NCBI RefSeq assembly: GCF_024298885.1
Contig: NZ_CP101166.1
Location: forward strand, 2,913,149 to 2,977,148
Direction: 5' to 3'
From: Haloglomus halophilum
Lineage (GTDB): Archaea > Halobacteriota > Halobacteria > Halobacteriales > Haloarculaceae
DNA length: 64,000 nucleotides
Shown here piece by piece: positions 1 through 7,832 of the stretch (position 1 is the first letter of the stretch; every line of letters starts with the position of its first letter). The notes under the pieces were generated by a model. That model was given only the letters and a program-made list of their open reading frames with translations. It searched no databases and was not told where the DNA came from. The translations under genes and the position numbers were made by a program.

Positions 1-2
1 AC

Positions 3-677
3 ACGATGCTGCTGGTCTCTCGGACCGCGGAGTTCGACAAGTCGAACCCGACGGGTGGCGTCACCCTGTTCCTCGTCGAGGACCCCGCCGAGCGGGACGC
101 CATCGACCTCACCCACGTCGAGGTCGAGCTCCCCTGGTTCGAGAAGCAGTACCAGGTCGACATCGACGGGCTGCGCGTGACCGAGGACGATGTCCTCGGA
201 ACGGTCGACGGCGGGCTCTACCTGCTGTGGGACACGCTCAACACCGAGCGCATCGCGGGCGCCGCCTCGGCGCTCGGCGGCGGCCTGCGCGCGGTCGACC
301 TCGCGGTCGACTACGCAAACGACCGGAACGTCTTCGGTGCCCCCATCGGCTCCCACCAGGCCATCCAGCACCCCATCGCCGAGTCGTACGCCAAGCTGAC
401 GGCTGCTCGCGAGGTGACCTACAAGGCCGCGAAGCTGTGGGACGAGGACGAGGACTGCGGCACGGAGGCCAACTCCGCGAGCCTCCTGACCAGCGAGTTC
501 GGCCTCGAGGCCGCCGACCGCGCCATCCAGACCCACGGCGGCAACGGCTTCACCCCCGAGTACGAGGTGTTCGACATCTGGCGGAACCTGCGGCTGACGA
601 AGACCGCACCCGTCTCCAACGAGATGATCCTCAACTACCTCGGCGAGCACGAACTGGGGATGCCGCGCTCGTACTGA
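3..677 (+). CDS. Acyl-CoA dehydrogenase, C-terminal part (5' end outside window)
   Basis: The frame is open from the left edge, so only the last 224 residues are seen. They cover the end of the middle beta domain and the C-terminal helical domain of an acyl-CoA dehydrogenase, the FAD enzyme that introduces the alpha,beta double bond in fatty acyl-CoA oxidation. Family signs are the TERIAGAASALGGG helix, the VFGAPIGSHQAIQHP stretch and the flavin-contacting THGGNGFT turn near the end. The N-terminal domain lies upstream of the window. Substrate chain length cannot be read from this part. The family call is secure. Confidence 0.93.
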   Translation, partial: TMLLVSRTAEFDKSNPTGGVTLFLVEDPAERDAIDLTHVEVELPWFEKQYQVDIDGLRVTEDDVLGTVDGGLYLLWDTLNTERIAGAASALGGGLRAVDLAVDYANDRNVFGAPIGSHQAIQHPIAESYAKLTAAREVTYKAAKLWDEDEDCGTEANSASLLTSEFGLEAADRAIQTHGGNGFTPEYEVFDIWRNLRLTKTAPVSNEMILNYLGEHELGMPRSY

Positions 678-716
678 ACGCGGCCGTACCGGGCACGAGG
701 AGCTGCCGTCCCGCGC

Positions 717-1568
717 TCAGTCCGGCCGTGGGAAGGCGTTGAACGACAACGCCACGGGCGAGAGCGGATCGTACACCGACTGGTGGCACTGGCAGTAGAC
801 GGCATCTGCCGCGCCGAACTTCGGGGCATCGGGGAAGCTGTTGAACCCGGGCGTACAGCAGAAGTGCGTGCACTTGTCCAGCCAGGCGATGCAGTCCGCT
901 TCCGTGGCCGCCTCGAGGAAGGCACCGTGTTCGTGTCCGTCGGGGAGGTCCGAGACCGCGGGCGACCGGAGGACCTGGACGGGGAGCTGCTTCACCTCCT
1001 CCCCCTCGCCAGCCTCGGAGCGCCAGGTCGCCTGCGCGGCCTTCCCGGCGCCGGCTGACCCGACGGGTCCCTGCCACTCCTCGTAATCGTCGAGATGCTC
1101 CAGGGTGAGCTTCGTCCCGGGCTCGATGTCCGCCTGCCAGTCGAACAGGCCCGGGCTCGACCGGAGGAAGTTGTCCTGGTCGGCCTCCGGTTCCAGACCG
1201 GCGGCGGTCTGGATGCCACAGTACTGGAACCAGCGGCCGCTGTAGGTCACGTTGCCGATGTCCTCGGCGGTGACGGTGGCGGTACTCCCGTCCGGATACT
1301 CCCTGACCGTCGTCTCCGGCCAGACGCCCTTCAGATACCCCTCGTCGTCGGTCGTGAGCGGGACGATCGGCATCCCGCGGGGGGCCGGGCCGTCGGTGTT
1401 CTCGATGCCGATGTAGTCAGTCGGTCCACCGGTCGAGGGTCCGGTGTTGGTGGCGATGTTGAGCGCACCCATCGTTCCGGTGCCCATCGCTGCGAGGCTA
1501 CTCGAACCGACGACACCCCTCACGAACCGCCGGCGACCGCTCTCGGGCGGATACCTGTCTTCGTCCAT
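717..1568 (-). CDS. Rieske [2Fe-2S] iron-sulfur protein, Tat-exported
   Basis: A 283-residue protein beginning MDEDRYPPE with a twin-arginine sequence (RRRFVRGVVG, residues 11-20) before a short hydrophobic helix, so it is probably Tat-exported and membrane-anchored. The two Rieske cluster boxes lie near the C-terminus: CTH, then about 25 residues later CQCHQS (a CxxH box). Such proteins carry electrons in cytochrome bc-type complexes. No cytochrome b or halocyanin gene is adjacent, so the partner is unknown. The frame stays open 25 codons further upstream, but ATG 1568 places the Tat motif at the N-terminus. It is transcribed towards the acyl-CoA dehydrogenase gene. Confidence 0.85.
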   Translation of the reverse strand: MDEDRYPPESGRRRFVRGVVGSSSLAAMGTGTMGALNIATNTGPSTGGPTDYIGIENTDGPAPRGMPIVPLTTDDEGYLKGVWPETTVREYPDGSTATVTAEDIGNVTYSGRWFQYCGIQTAAGLEPEADQDNFLRSSPGLFDWQADIEPGTKLTLEHLDDYEEWQGPVGSAGAGKAAQATWRSEAGEGEEVKQLPVQVLRSPAVSDLPDGHEHGAFLEAATEADCIAWLDKCTHFCCTPGFNSFPDAPKFGAADAVYCQCHQSVYDPLSPVALSFNAFPRPD

Positions 1569-1697
1569 GGGGACCAGCCATCGCTTCCGACGCGAGGGTG
1601 GAAACCCGTGGGGACCGTTGTCATCGGATGGGCCCCGGCCCATGGCTTATGCCCGAATGCAGGGAACAGCACGCCAGGTGTTCTCACGCGGGTGCGG

Positions 1698-2126
1698 TCA
1701 GCCGCTCGGTTCCCGGAGCGCCTCCACCAGCACCGCCCACGCCAGCGCCGCCAGCCCCACGTCCCGAGCCAGCACGTCCCCGAACCGACCCGCCGCGGCC
1801 CAGACGATGCCGAGATAGCCGACGGTCGCGGTGAGCGAGACCGCCGCGACGGCCGCCGCGAACGCGGTGTAGCGGTCGACGAGGATGGCGAGGCCGAAGG
1901 CGAGTTCGAGCCAGCCGTTGAGGAGCATGAACTCGACCGGCGAGACGACGAGGAACGGTGCCAGCCAGTCGACCACGTAGACGGCCCACGCGCTCGGCGC
2001 GAGGAGCTTGTGGATGCCGGCGAGCAGGACCATCAGGCCGAGGCCGACCCGGGCGAGCGTCGCGGCGTCGGGGGCGCGCGCAGCCGCGGCGACGCCTCGC
2101 TCCCGGACCGCACCGAGGAACTCCAT
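1698..2126 (-). CDS. DoxX family membrane protein
   Basis: A 142-residue protein with four hydrophobic helices, resembling the DoxX/DoxD-like family: an ARVGLGLMVLLAGIHK first helix, an NGWLELAFGLAIL helix and a C-terminal AALAWAVLVEAL helix. DoxX relatives are small quinone-linked or redox-associated membrane proteins, often of unknown function. ATG 2126 is chosen because upstream residues (His-rich, Pro/Thr-rich) look like translated intergenic DNA. A second DoxX-type gene lies at 60841-61422. Confidence 0.7.
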   Translation of the reverse strand: MEFLGAVRERGVAAAARAPDAATLARVGLGLMVLLAGIHKLLAPSAWAVYVVDWLAPFLVVSPVEFMLLNGWLELAFGLAILVDRYTAFAAAVAAVSLTATVGYLGIVWAAAGRFGDVLARDVGLAALAWAVLVEALREPSG

Positions 2127-2276
2127 ACCGGCCGACAGGGGCCGGACGGCCGTAACCGGTCCGGTCGTTTTGACCGAATTGTCAGAAACCCCTTTTCCAT
2201 CCCGTCGGAAGCAGGGAGTGCGGTGGTGGTGGTGCGAGACGGTCGCCGTGGTGGGAACCGTCACGACGACGGGCGC

Positions 2277-2476
2277 GGTCGCGGTGTGCATGGTGCGGGT
2301 TCGGTGGTGGTCGCGGTGTGCGTGGTGCGGGTTCGGTGGTGGTCGCGGTGTGCGTGGTGCGGGTCCGGTGGTGGTCGCGGTGTGCGTGGTGCGGGTCCGG
2401 TGGTGGTCGCGGTGTGCGTGGTGCGGGTCCGGTGGTGGTCGCGGTGTGCGTGGTGCGGGTCCGGTGGTGGTCGCGG
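2277..2476. repeat. 32-bp tandem repeat array, about 6.2 copies
   Basis: Near-perfect head-to-tail copies start at 2292, 2324, 2356, 2388, 2420 and 2452; the last breaks off at 2476 and a 15-nt partial copy precedes the first. The unit begins GGTGCGGGTCCGGTGG and ends GCGGTGTGCGT. Copies 1 and 2 carry TTCGG where the later copies have TCCGG. No spacers separate the units, so it is not a CRISPR. The unit is not a multiple of three and has no stop in several frames, which creates spurious open frames. The array fills most of the 413-bp gap between two divergent genes. Confidence 0.95.
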
Positions 2477-2539
2477 CAGCGGCATTCGGTGGTGGACCCC
2501 TACGGGTTGGCCCGGGGGCCGGTTCGACGCCGGCCGGGG

Positions 2540-2881
2540 GTGTTGACGCTCGAAGAACGGGGGCTGTCGAACGTACTGCCGGTGGAGCGAGACGACCTGG
2601 CGGCCGCGCTGTGGGGGACGCTGGTGGTGGCCACGGTGCTCGACCTCGCGACCACCATCTACGCGCTGGAGTATCTCGCCGCCGTGGAGGGGAACCCGCT
2701 CGTCCGCATGCTGCTCGGTCACGCCGGTTACCCCGGGTTCGTCGCCGCGAAACTGGCCGTCCTGGGTATCGGCGTCACCCTCTGGCGGGTCCTGCCGCGC
2801 CACCAGCAGCTCGCGGTCCCGGCCGGGCTCTCGCTCCCGACGGTCCTGGCGGTGCTGGTCAACGCCACGCTGTTCGTCTGA
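2540..2881 (+). CDS. Small membrane protein, DUF5658-like
   Basis: A 113-residue protein with three or four hydrophobic segments. The motif LDLATTIYALEYLAAVEGNP, followed by a polar loop and GFVAAKLAVLGIGVTLW, resembles the small haloarchaeal DUF5658 membrane family, whose function is unknown. The start is taken at GTG 2540 (TTG 2543 is the alternative). The frame stays open further upstream only because it runs through the 32-bp repeat array, and those residues have no protein-like character. It ends 6 bp before the convergent bPH2 gene. Confidence 0.6.
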   Translation: MLTLEERGLSNVLPVERDDLAAALWGTLVVATVLDLATTIYALEYLAAVEGNPLVRMLLGHAGYPGFVAAKLAVLGIGVTLWRVLPRHQQLAVPAGLSLPTVLAVLVNATLFV

Positions 2882-2887
2882 CCGAGG

Positions 2888-3460
2888 TCACTCCCGTACC
2901 CCGCCGCGCCGCTCGATGGCCGCACGCAGTTCCCTGACCTCGGCCAGCACCTCGGTCCACTGCTCTATGGTTCCGGGAACCGGGTCGCGTGCGCGCTCGG
3001 CACGTCGGTCGACCAGCGCACGGACCTCGCGGGGCGTCTCGATGCGGAAGAACGTCGCCGACGGCCCGCCGGCCGACTCGAACGTGACCGTCCCGTAGCC
3101 GAACAGCGACCCGGTGATGCTCTGAGTGTACGCGGAGTTCTGCACCCGTTCCAGGCCGACCCGCCGGACCTCGCGCGAGAGCACACCGGAGCGGGCGTAC
3201 ACGGCCGCATCCGAGACCGCGAACCGGGTCCGCCGGAGTTCGACGACGCGGTAGACGGGCACCGCGAGCCCGACCGGAATCAGGAGCGCCACGAGTCCCC
3301 GTGCGAAGAGCGATGCCTCCGGCGGGAGGAAGACGGCGCCCGCGACACCCCCCGAGACGAGCACCAGTCCACCGACGACCGCACCGATGGCAGCCGACAG
3401 CCTGGGCGACCCCGCCCAGAGGACCTCCTCGTCGGCGTGCAACAGCAGGTCGTCGGTCAT
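2888..3460 (-). CDS. Membrane protein with bacterial PH domain (bPH2/YdbS type), copy 2
   Basis: A 190-residue protein with a short acidic N-terminus, two hydrophobic helices (about residues 22-45 and 50-70) and a bPH2 domain (about 70-155) containing ARSGVLSREVRRVGLERVQ and GSLFGYGTVTF. bPH2 proteins are small membrane proteins of poorly known role. It overlaps the end of the upstream paralogue by 4 bp (ATGA), so the two are probably co-translated. The GYGTV and ERVQ motifs are shared by both copies, which points to an old tandem duplication. Confidence 0.8.
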   Translation of the reverse strand: MTDDLLLHADEEVLWAGSPRLSAAIGAVVGGLVLVSGGVAGAVFLPPEASLFARGLVALLIPVGLAVPVYRVVELRRTRFAVSDAAVYARSGVLSREVRRVGLERVQNSAYTQSITGSLFGYGTVTFESAGGPSATFFRIETPREVRALVDRRAERARDPVPGTIEQWTEVLAEVRELRAAIERRGGVRE

Positions 3461-4047
3461 GTCTCGCGGTCCTCGGCGGGGTCGACCGCCGGGGTGCCGG
3501 CGCCACTGTCATCCTCGACGGCGGTCCGGATGGCCCGTAGCTCGGCGAGGATGTCGTCGAGAACGGCCGCCTTGTCGCGGTCCTCGCCGGTGTCCCGGTC
3601 CGTGCGGATGCGCTCGTTGATGCGGCGCTGGAGCGCCTGCGGGTCCGCGACGTTCGTGAAGGAGAGCTCGACCCCGGTCCCGCCGGCGGTGCTCACGTCG
3701 ACGGTCCCGTAGCCGAACTGCGACCCGAAGAACGACTGCCGGTAGGAGGTGTCCTGCACCTTGTCGAACTCGATGCGCTGGACGTTCCGCGAGAGGATAC
3801 CGGTCTTCCGGTAGAGTGCCGTCGTCGTGACCACGTAGTTGGTGTTCCGGTGTGAGAGGTACGCACCGACGAGGATGGGGATGCCGACCAGCAGCAGCGA
3901 GAGTGGAACGCCGACGATGAACGCCGGCACCAGCGACATCTCGTGCGGTGTGTCGGCCCAGACGACCGTCTCGTCCTCGTCGAGGGCCAACCAGTCGAAC
4001 TCCTCGCTGTCGGGCGCGCCCCCGTCGGGCGCTGTGGAGGGCTCCAT
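3457..4047 (-). CDS. Membrane protein with bacterial PH domain (bPH2/YdbS type), copy 1
   Basis: A 196-residue paralogue of the gene that follows it. An acidic cytoplasmic N-terminus (residues 1-35) precedes two membrane helices (PAFIVGVPLSLLLVGIPILVG region), and the bPH2 domain follows with YRKTGILSRNVQRIEFDKVQ and GSQFGYGTVDVS. It is the first gene of a two-gene unit with a 4-bp stop/start overlap. Pairs of bPH2 proteins are common in bacteria and archaea and may act as hetero-oligomers, which is inference here. Confidence 0.8.
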   Translation of the reverse strand: MEPSTAPDGGAPDSEEFDWLALDEDETVVWADTPHEMSLVPAFIVGVPLSLLLVGIPILVGAYLSHRNTNYVVTTTALYRKTGILSRNVQRIEFDKVQDTSYRQSFFGSQFGYGTVDVSTAGGTGVELSFTNVADPQALQRRINERIRTDRDTGEDRDKAAVLDDILAELRAIRTAVEDDSGAGTPAVDPAEDRET

Positions 4048-4101
4048 GGCGGCGGCTCGTCGGCGCGGCGAATAACCGTTGTGCCGTCGTCGGACTCCCC
4101 G

Positions 4102-4581
4102 TCAGTCCTCGGCGTGCTCCCGCTTCAGCGACAGCGCCGTCCGGTCGAACTCGCAGACGAGCACGTCCTCCCCCTCGTCGTCCTCGCGGTTGACCGCGAA
4201 TATCTCGACGTGCATCGTCACGATACCGCGCTCGCCGTCGCTGGTCTCGCGCTTGTCCGTCACCGTCGACTGCGCCCGGATGGTGTCCCCGTGGAACGTC
4301 GGGTTCGGGTGCTCGACCTCGTCGTACGAGAGGTTCGCGACGATGGTGCCGTCCGTCGTGTCGGGGATGGTGAGCCCGACGCCGAGCGCCATCGTGTAGA
4401 GCCCGTTGACGAGCCGCTCGCCGAACGCCGTGTCCGCGGCGAACTCGGCGTCGAGGTGCAGCGGCTGCTGGTTCATCGTCATATCGCAGAACTGCTGGTT
4501 GTCGGATTCGCTGATGGTGCGGCGCTTCCCGTGCTCGATGGTTTCGCCGACCTCGAACTCCTCGTAGTACAGACCCGTCAT
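4102..4581 (-). CDS. MaoC family hotdog-fold dehydratase/hydratase
   Basis: A 159-residue single-hotdog MaoC protein starting MTGLYYEEFEVGETIEHG. The active-site region reads TMNQQPLHLD, then FGERLVNGLYTMAL. In canonical (R)-hydratases the loop is GDxNPxH; here the Asp position is Asn, a variation I associate with the mesaconyl-CoA/beta-methylmalyl-CoA branch of the family. A role in that chemistry (methylaspartate cycle or related C4/C5-acyl-CoA metabolism) is therefore possible but unproven. It is monocistronic, between two unrelated genes on the same strand. Confidence 0.8.
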   Translation of the reverse strand: MTGLYYEEFEVGETIEHGKRRTISESDNQQFCDMTMNQQPLHLDAEFAADTAFGERLVNGLYTMALGVGLTIPDTTDGTIVANLSYDEVEHPNPTFHGDTIRAQSTVTDKRETSDGERGIVTMHVEIFAVNREDDEGEDVLVCEFDRTALSLKREHAED

Positions 4582-4704
4582 GCGGGTCGCGTCGTGGGGC
4601 GGGGGCTTGAAACGGACGGGTGCGGGGGCGCAGGAATCGGCGCCTGCAGTCCGGTCCAGAGAGCGGAGTGCGTGGTCGGGGCAGGTACTCCCCGTGAGGC
4701 TGTC

Positions 4705-5094
4705 TCAGAGCTCGACCTGCCGTACCCAGAGCCCGAGCCCGATCAGCAAGGTACCCGCAACCGCCCACCAGATAACTCGTGTCGCAGTGCCGATCAACGG
4801 CTCCGTGCTGCCTTGCGCCCCGTTCAGGTACAGCTCGAGTACGAAGAGCCCGCACATCAGCACTCCAGCTCCATAGACGCTGGCCGCCAGCGTCTTCCGG
4901 GCCGTCGTTCGGGTGTAGAGGAACGTGGCAAACCCCGCGGCCAGGAGGAGAACGAGGACTCCGAAGTTGGCGGTGAGTTCGAACAGCGCCACGAACAGGA
5001 CCGGGATTCCAACAACCACGAGCAGACGACGGCGCTCGGTGAGCGAAACGAACTCGACGATGTGACCGACGACAGTCCGTGGGTGCTTGTTCAT
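4705..5094 (-). CDS. Hypothetical membrane protein, four TM segments
   Basis: A 129-residue protein that I do not recognise. After a basic start (MNKHPRTVVGH...TERRR) there are four hydrophobic stretches at about residues 22-38, 42-60, 70-90 and 105-122; a short polar loop (NGAQGSTEPL) separates the last two. There are no Cys pairs or catalytic motifs. Base composition and codon use look less GC-extreme than the neighbours. It is divergent from the RNase P gene. Confidence 0.6.
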   Translation of the reverse strand: MNKHPRTVVGHIVEFVSLTERRRLLVVVGIPVLFVALFELTANFGVLVLLLAAGFATFLYTRTTARKTLAASVYGAGVLMCGLFVLELYLNGAQGSTEPLIGTATRVIWWAVAGTLLIGLGLWVRQVEL

Positions 5095-5278
5095 ACGTCT
5101 CCAAGGTTCTTACCGGGGAAACCTCTTCGCTACGGATGCATGCCCGTTCGAAGCCGACCCGTCACATCCGGGCACCCTCCACCGGCCCGGTACGGGGTCC
5201 GGTGATACCCTCCGAGACCTGGAGCGAGAGGTCGGCCGGACCCGCAACGCACAACCCGGGGCCGGTCGGAATGCGGTC

Positions 5279-5569
5279 GTGGACACGAGCGACCGGACCA
5301 TCGCGACCGAGCGGGTCGAGCGTCTACACGACCTCGCTCGCGAGGCCGCCCGCGCGGACCGACAGGACCGTGCGAAGCGGTACGTCCGCCTCGCCCGCCG
5401 GGTCGCCGAGCGCCATCGCCTCACCCTTCCCCGGCGGTTCCGCCGCTTCACCTGCGACCGCTGCGACGCGTACCTGATCCCTGGCCGGAACGCCCGCGTT
5501 CGGACCCGGGACGGCCACGTCGTCGTGACCTGCGACTGCGGCGAGCACGCGCGCTACCCCTACGACTGA
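5279..5569 (+). CDS. rnp4: RNase P protein component 4 (Rpp21/Rpr2)
   Basis: A 96-residue basic protein matching archaeal Rpp21, a zinc-ribbon subunit of RNase P that helps the catalytic RNA mature tRNA 5' ends. Two N-terminal helices (TERVERLHDLAREA, RYVRLARRVAERH) precede the zinc ribbon with CDRC (about residues 61-64) and CDC near the C-terminus. The frame is open back to 5087, but GTG 5279 gives the usual family length. A YhbY-type RNA-binding gene follows 91 bp later, a pairing expected for archaeal RNA-processing genes. Confidence 0.85.
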   Translation: MDTSDRTIATERVERLHDLAREAARADRQDRAKRYVRLARRVAERHRLTLPRRFRRFTCDRCDAYLIPGRNARVRTRDGHVVVTCDCGEHARYPYD

Positions 5570-5628
5570 CCACGCAGCGCCGTTCGGGGGCGTGAAACGC
5601 CGTTCGTGCCTCGGCCAGGTGTGTAGCC

Positions 5629-5634
5629 TTTAAA
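5629..5634 (+). promoter_or_regulatory. TATA box (TTTAAA) for the YhbY/MscS operon
   Basis: TTTAAA preceded by GCC lies 27-32 bp upstream of ATG 5661. That spacing puts the transcription start at or next to the start codon, typical of haloarchaeal leaderless transcripts. It suggests the YhbY-mscS pair has its own promoter besides any read-through from rnp4. Confidence 0.6.
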
Positions 5635-5660
5635 CCGGACGCACACGAACGCCGGCACAC

Positions 5661-5906
5661 ATGACGGACGACCTGAACCAGCGGGCCCACGACCTGGACG
5701 TGACGGTCTGGGTGGGCAAGGCCGGGCTGGACCCGGTGGTCGATGAGTTGCGTGACCAGCTCGAGGCGGAGGAGCTGGTGAAGGTGAAGTTCCTGCGGTC
5801 GGCCCGCGGCGGCACCACCACCGAGGAACTCGCCGAGGAACTCGCCGACCGCGCAGGGGCGACGCTGTTCCGCACCCGCGGGCACACCGGGGTGTTCCGG
5901 CGATGA
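5661..5906 (+). CDS. YhbY family (CRM domain) RNA-binding protein
   Basis: An 81-residue single CRM (CRS1/YhbY) domain, a KH-like fold that binds structured RNA and in bacteria is linked to ribosome assembly. The diagnostic loop is VGKAGLD near residues 18-24 (GxxG-type), followed by LVKVKFL and an AGATLFRTRGHTGVF C-terminal strand. Its stop overlaps the start of the mscS-type gene by 4 bp (ATGA), so the two are translationally coupled although their functions look unrelated. Confidence 0.85.
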   Translation: MTDDLNQRAHDLDVTVWVGKAGLDPVVDELRDQLEAEELVKVKFLRSARGGTTTEELAEELADRAGATLFRTRGHTGVFRR

Positions 5907-6841
5907 CGCTGCCGCTGGTCCCCGCTCAGACCGGAGGTGCGACCGACCCCACCGGCTTCGTCCAGAGCTTCATCGAGAGCCTCGGCGTGGGCGCCTCGCT
6001 GGCAGCCCCCATCGCAGCGGCCGTCGTCTTCATCGTCGTCTTCGTCGCTATCTACCTGCTCGGGCGCGTCCTCGTGACGCCGCTGTTCGGCCGGTTCCTC
6101 GACCGGCGTGACCTGGACGAGCATGCCAAACGGCCGCTGAAGAAGGTGGTCGGCGGCGTCATCGTCTTCATCGCCATCGGCATCGCCTTCGGGCTGGCCG
6201 GCTTCGGCAGCATCCTGCAGTCGCTGGCCACCGTCGCCGCGGCCGCGACGCTGGCCATCGGCTTCGCGATGCAGGACGTCATCGCGAACTTCGTCGCCGG
6301 CGTCTTCATCTACACGGACAAACCGTTCCGCATCGGCGACTGGATCGAGTGGGACGACCGGTCCGGAATCGTCGAGGACATCTCCTTGCGCGTCACGCGC
6401 GTCCGGACCTTCGACAACGAACTCCTCACCGTCCCCAACTCCACCCTGACCGACGGCGTCATCAAGAACCCCGTCGCGAAGGACAAGCTCCGGATGAAGT
6501 TCGTCTTCGGCATCGGCTACGAGGACGATATCGAGCAGGCCACCGACATCATCCTGGAGGAGGCCGAGAAGCACGACGACATCCTCGACGACCCCGCGCC
6601 GTCCGTGCGGCTGACCGAACTGGCCGACTCGTACGTCGGCCTCCAGAGCCGCTTCTGGATCGCCAACCCCTCGCGCGCCGACTTCGTCCGCACCCGCGGC
6701 GAGTACGTCACCGACGTGAAACAGCGGTTCGACGAGAACGACATCAACATCCCCTACCCGCAGGTCGACCTCTCGGGCGGTATCGAGATGGCCGGCCCCG
6801 TCGCGGAGGCGATGGCTCGCGGCGAAGCCGAGAGCGATTGA
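5903..6841 (+). CDS. Small-conductance mechanosensitive channel (MscS family)
   Basis: A 312-residue protein with an N-terminal hydrophobic region (three helices, about residues 25-125) leading into the pore-lining helix TLAIGFAMQDVIANFVAG and the Sm-like beta domain (KPFRIGDWIEW, VPNSTLTDGVIKNP), then a cytoplasmic alpha/beta C-terminal domain. MscS channels open on membrane tension and release solutes during hypo-osmotic shock, an obvious need in a halophile. It starts inside the stop codon of the YhbY gene. Confidence 0.93.
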   Translation: MTLPLVPAQTGGATDPTGFVQSFIESLGVGASLAAPIAAAVVFIVVFVAIYLLGRVLVTPLFGRFLDRRDLDEHAKRPLKKVVGGVIVFIAIGIAFGLAGFGSILQSLATVAAAATLAIGFAMQDVIANFVAGVFIYTDKPFRIGDWIEWDDRSGIVEDISLRVTRVRTFDNELLTVPNSTLTDGVIKNPVAKDKLRMKFVFGIGYEDDIEQATDIILEEAEKHDDILDDPAPSVRLTELADSYVGLQSRFWIANPSRADFVRTRGEYVTDVKQRFDENDINIPYPQVDLSGGIEMAGPVAEAMARGEAESD

Positions 6842-6868
6842 CCTCCCTCGGCCCGACTAGCGCCCCAC

Positions 6869-6874
6869 TTTAAC
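6869..6874 (+). promoter_or_regulatory. TATA box (TTTAAC) upstream of the enoyl-CoA hydratase homologue
   Basis: TTTAAC lies 26-31 bp before ATG 6900, the usual distance for a leaderless haloarchaeal mRNA. No Shine-Dalgarno sequence precedes the start. Confidence 0.55.
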
Positions 6875-6899
6875 ACGCCATCGTCCGGTACACGCTCGC

Positions 6900-7724
6900 A
6901 TGAGCACCGACGCACACGGCAGCTACGACACCGTGACCGTCCGCCGCGAGGCCTCCGTCGGGCGCATCACTCTCGACCGCCCCGAGGCGATGAACACGTT
7001 CAGCACCGACCTGGCGACCGAACTGGACGAGGCCCTCCACGCACTGGATGACGAGGACGACATCCGGGCCATCGTCGTCGACGGCGCCGGGGACGCCTTC
7101 TCCGCGGGTATCGACCTCTCGGAGTACGACCCGGACGCGAGCGAAGCGGCCCACGAGGAGTGGGTCACCCGGATGGAGGAGCCGTTCCACACCATCCAGG
7201 AGATGCGGACACCCGTCGTCGCGGCGGCCCACGGCCACGCCGCGGCCAACGGCATCGGGCTGGTCGCCGCGTGCGACCTCGCAGTCGCCGCGAGAGGGAC
7301 GATGCTCGGTGCGACGGCACCGAAGGTCGGGCTGTTCTGCATGGGTCCGGCGGTCCCGCTGCTGGACTGCCTCCCGAAGAAGCGCGCAACGGAACTGCTG
7401 CTGACGGGTGACCTCATCGAGGCCGAGACGGCCCGCGAGTGGGGGCTGCTGAATCGGGTCGCGCCGCAGGGCGAGCACGTCGAGGCAGCGATGGACCTCG
7501 CCGAGACGATGGCTGCGAAGAGCCCCGAGGCCCTGCGACGCGGCAAGCGCGCGGTGAACGAACTCGCCGGGCTGGAGTACGGCGAGGCGCTGGACCGCTC
7601 GAACGAGCACTTCGCCGGGCTCTGTGCCACCGACGACGCCCGCGAGGGTATCGCGGCGTTCCTCGACGGGGAACCACTGGACGCCGAGGAGTGGCCGAGC
7701 GACCGAACGGAAACGGAGGAATAA
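6900..7724 (+). CDS. Enoyl-CoA hydratase/isomerase family protein lacking both catalytic glutamates
   Basis: A 274-residue crotonase-fold protein. The oxyanion-hole segment AFSAGIDL and the second CoA loop (HAAANGIGLVAACDLAVA) are present. Aligned by eye to classical crotonase, the two catalytic Glu positions are changed: the one in GGGCEL falls on Gly in the NGIGLV segment, and the one in the PE motif is PK (TAPKVGLFCM). The GLFC signature recalls the ECHDC3-like subgroup. It may therefore not be a simple hydratase. It is not MenB, whose active-site motifs differ. Single gene with its own promoter. Confidence 0.85.
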   Translation: MSTDAHGSYDTVTVRREASVGRITLDRPEAMNTFSTDLATELDEALHALDDEDDIRAIVVDGAGDAFSAGIDLSEYDPDASEAAHEEWVTRMEEPFHTIQEMRTPVVAAAHGHAAANGIGLVAACDLAVAARGTMLGATAPKVGLFCMGPAVPLLDCLPKKRATELLLTGDLIEAETAREWGLLNRVAPQGEHVEAAMDLAETMAAKSPEALRRGKRAVNELAGLEYGEALDRSNEHFAGLCATDDAREGIAAFLDGEPLDAEEWPSDRTETEE

Positions 7725-7832
7725 GCACTTTTATAGCCACTGTAGGATATTTATTCTGGATATAATGTATCAATAGGTCAGGTATTGTAATTGAATCTGC
7801 GGTCCATAGAGCGGCGTCCGTGCTATCCGGTT

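Noticed and set aside
2277..2476. Possible CRISPR array.
   Set aside because: Copies are directly adjacent with no spacers, and no cas genes lie nearby.
2318..2539. Open frame through the 32-bp repeats joined to the DUF5658-like gene.
   Set aside because: The frame is open only because the repeat lacks stops in it. The residues are pure repeat (Val/Arg/Trp/Gly) with no domain character, so the start was placed at GTG 2540.
1095..2546. Long open frame on the plus strand opposite the Rieske and DoxX genes.
   Set aside because: Antisense to two genes with clear family motifs; its C-terminal part is translated repeat DNA.
6900..7724. Could this be menB, the missing menaquinone gene?
   Set aside because: It lacks the MenB active-site residues and carries Gly/Lys at the catalytic positions; family resemblance is to ECHDC3-like proteins.
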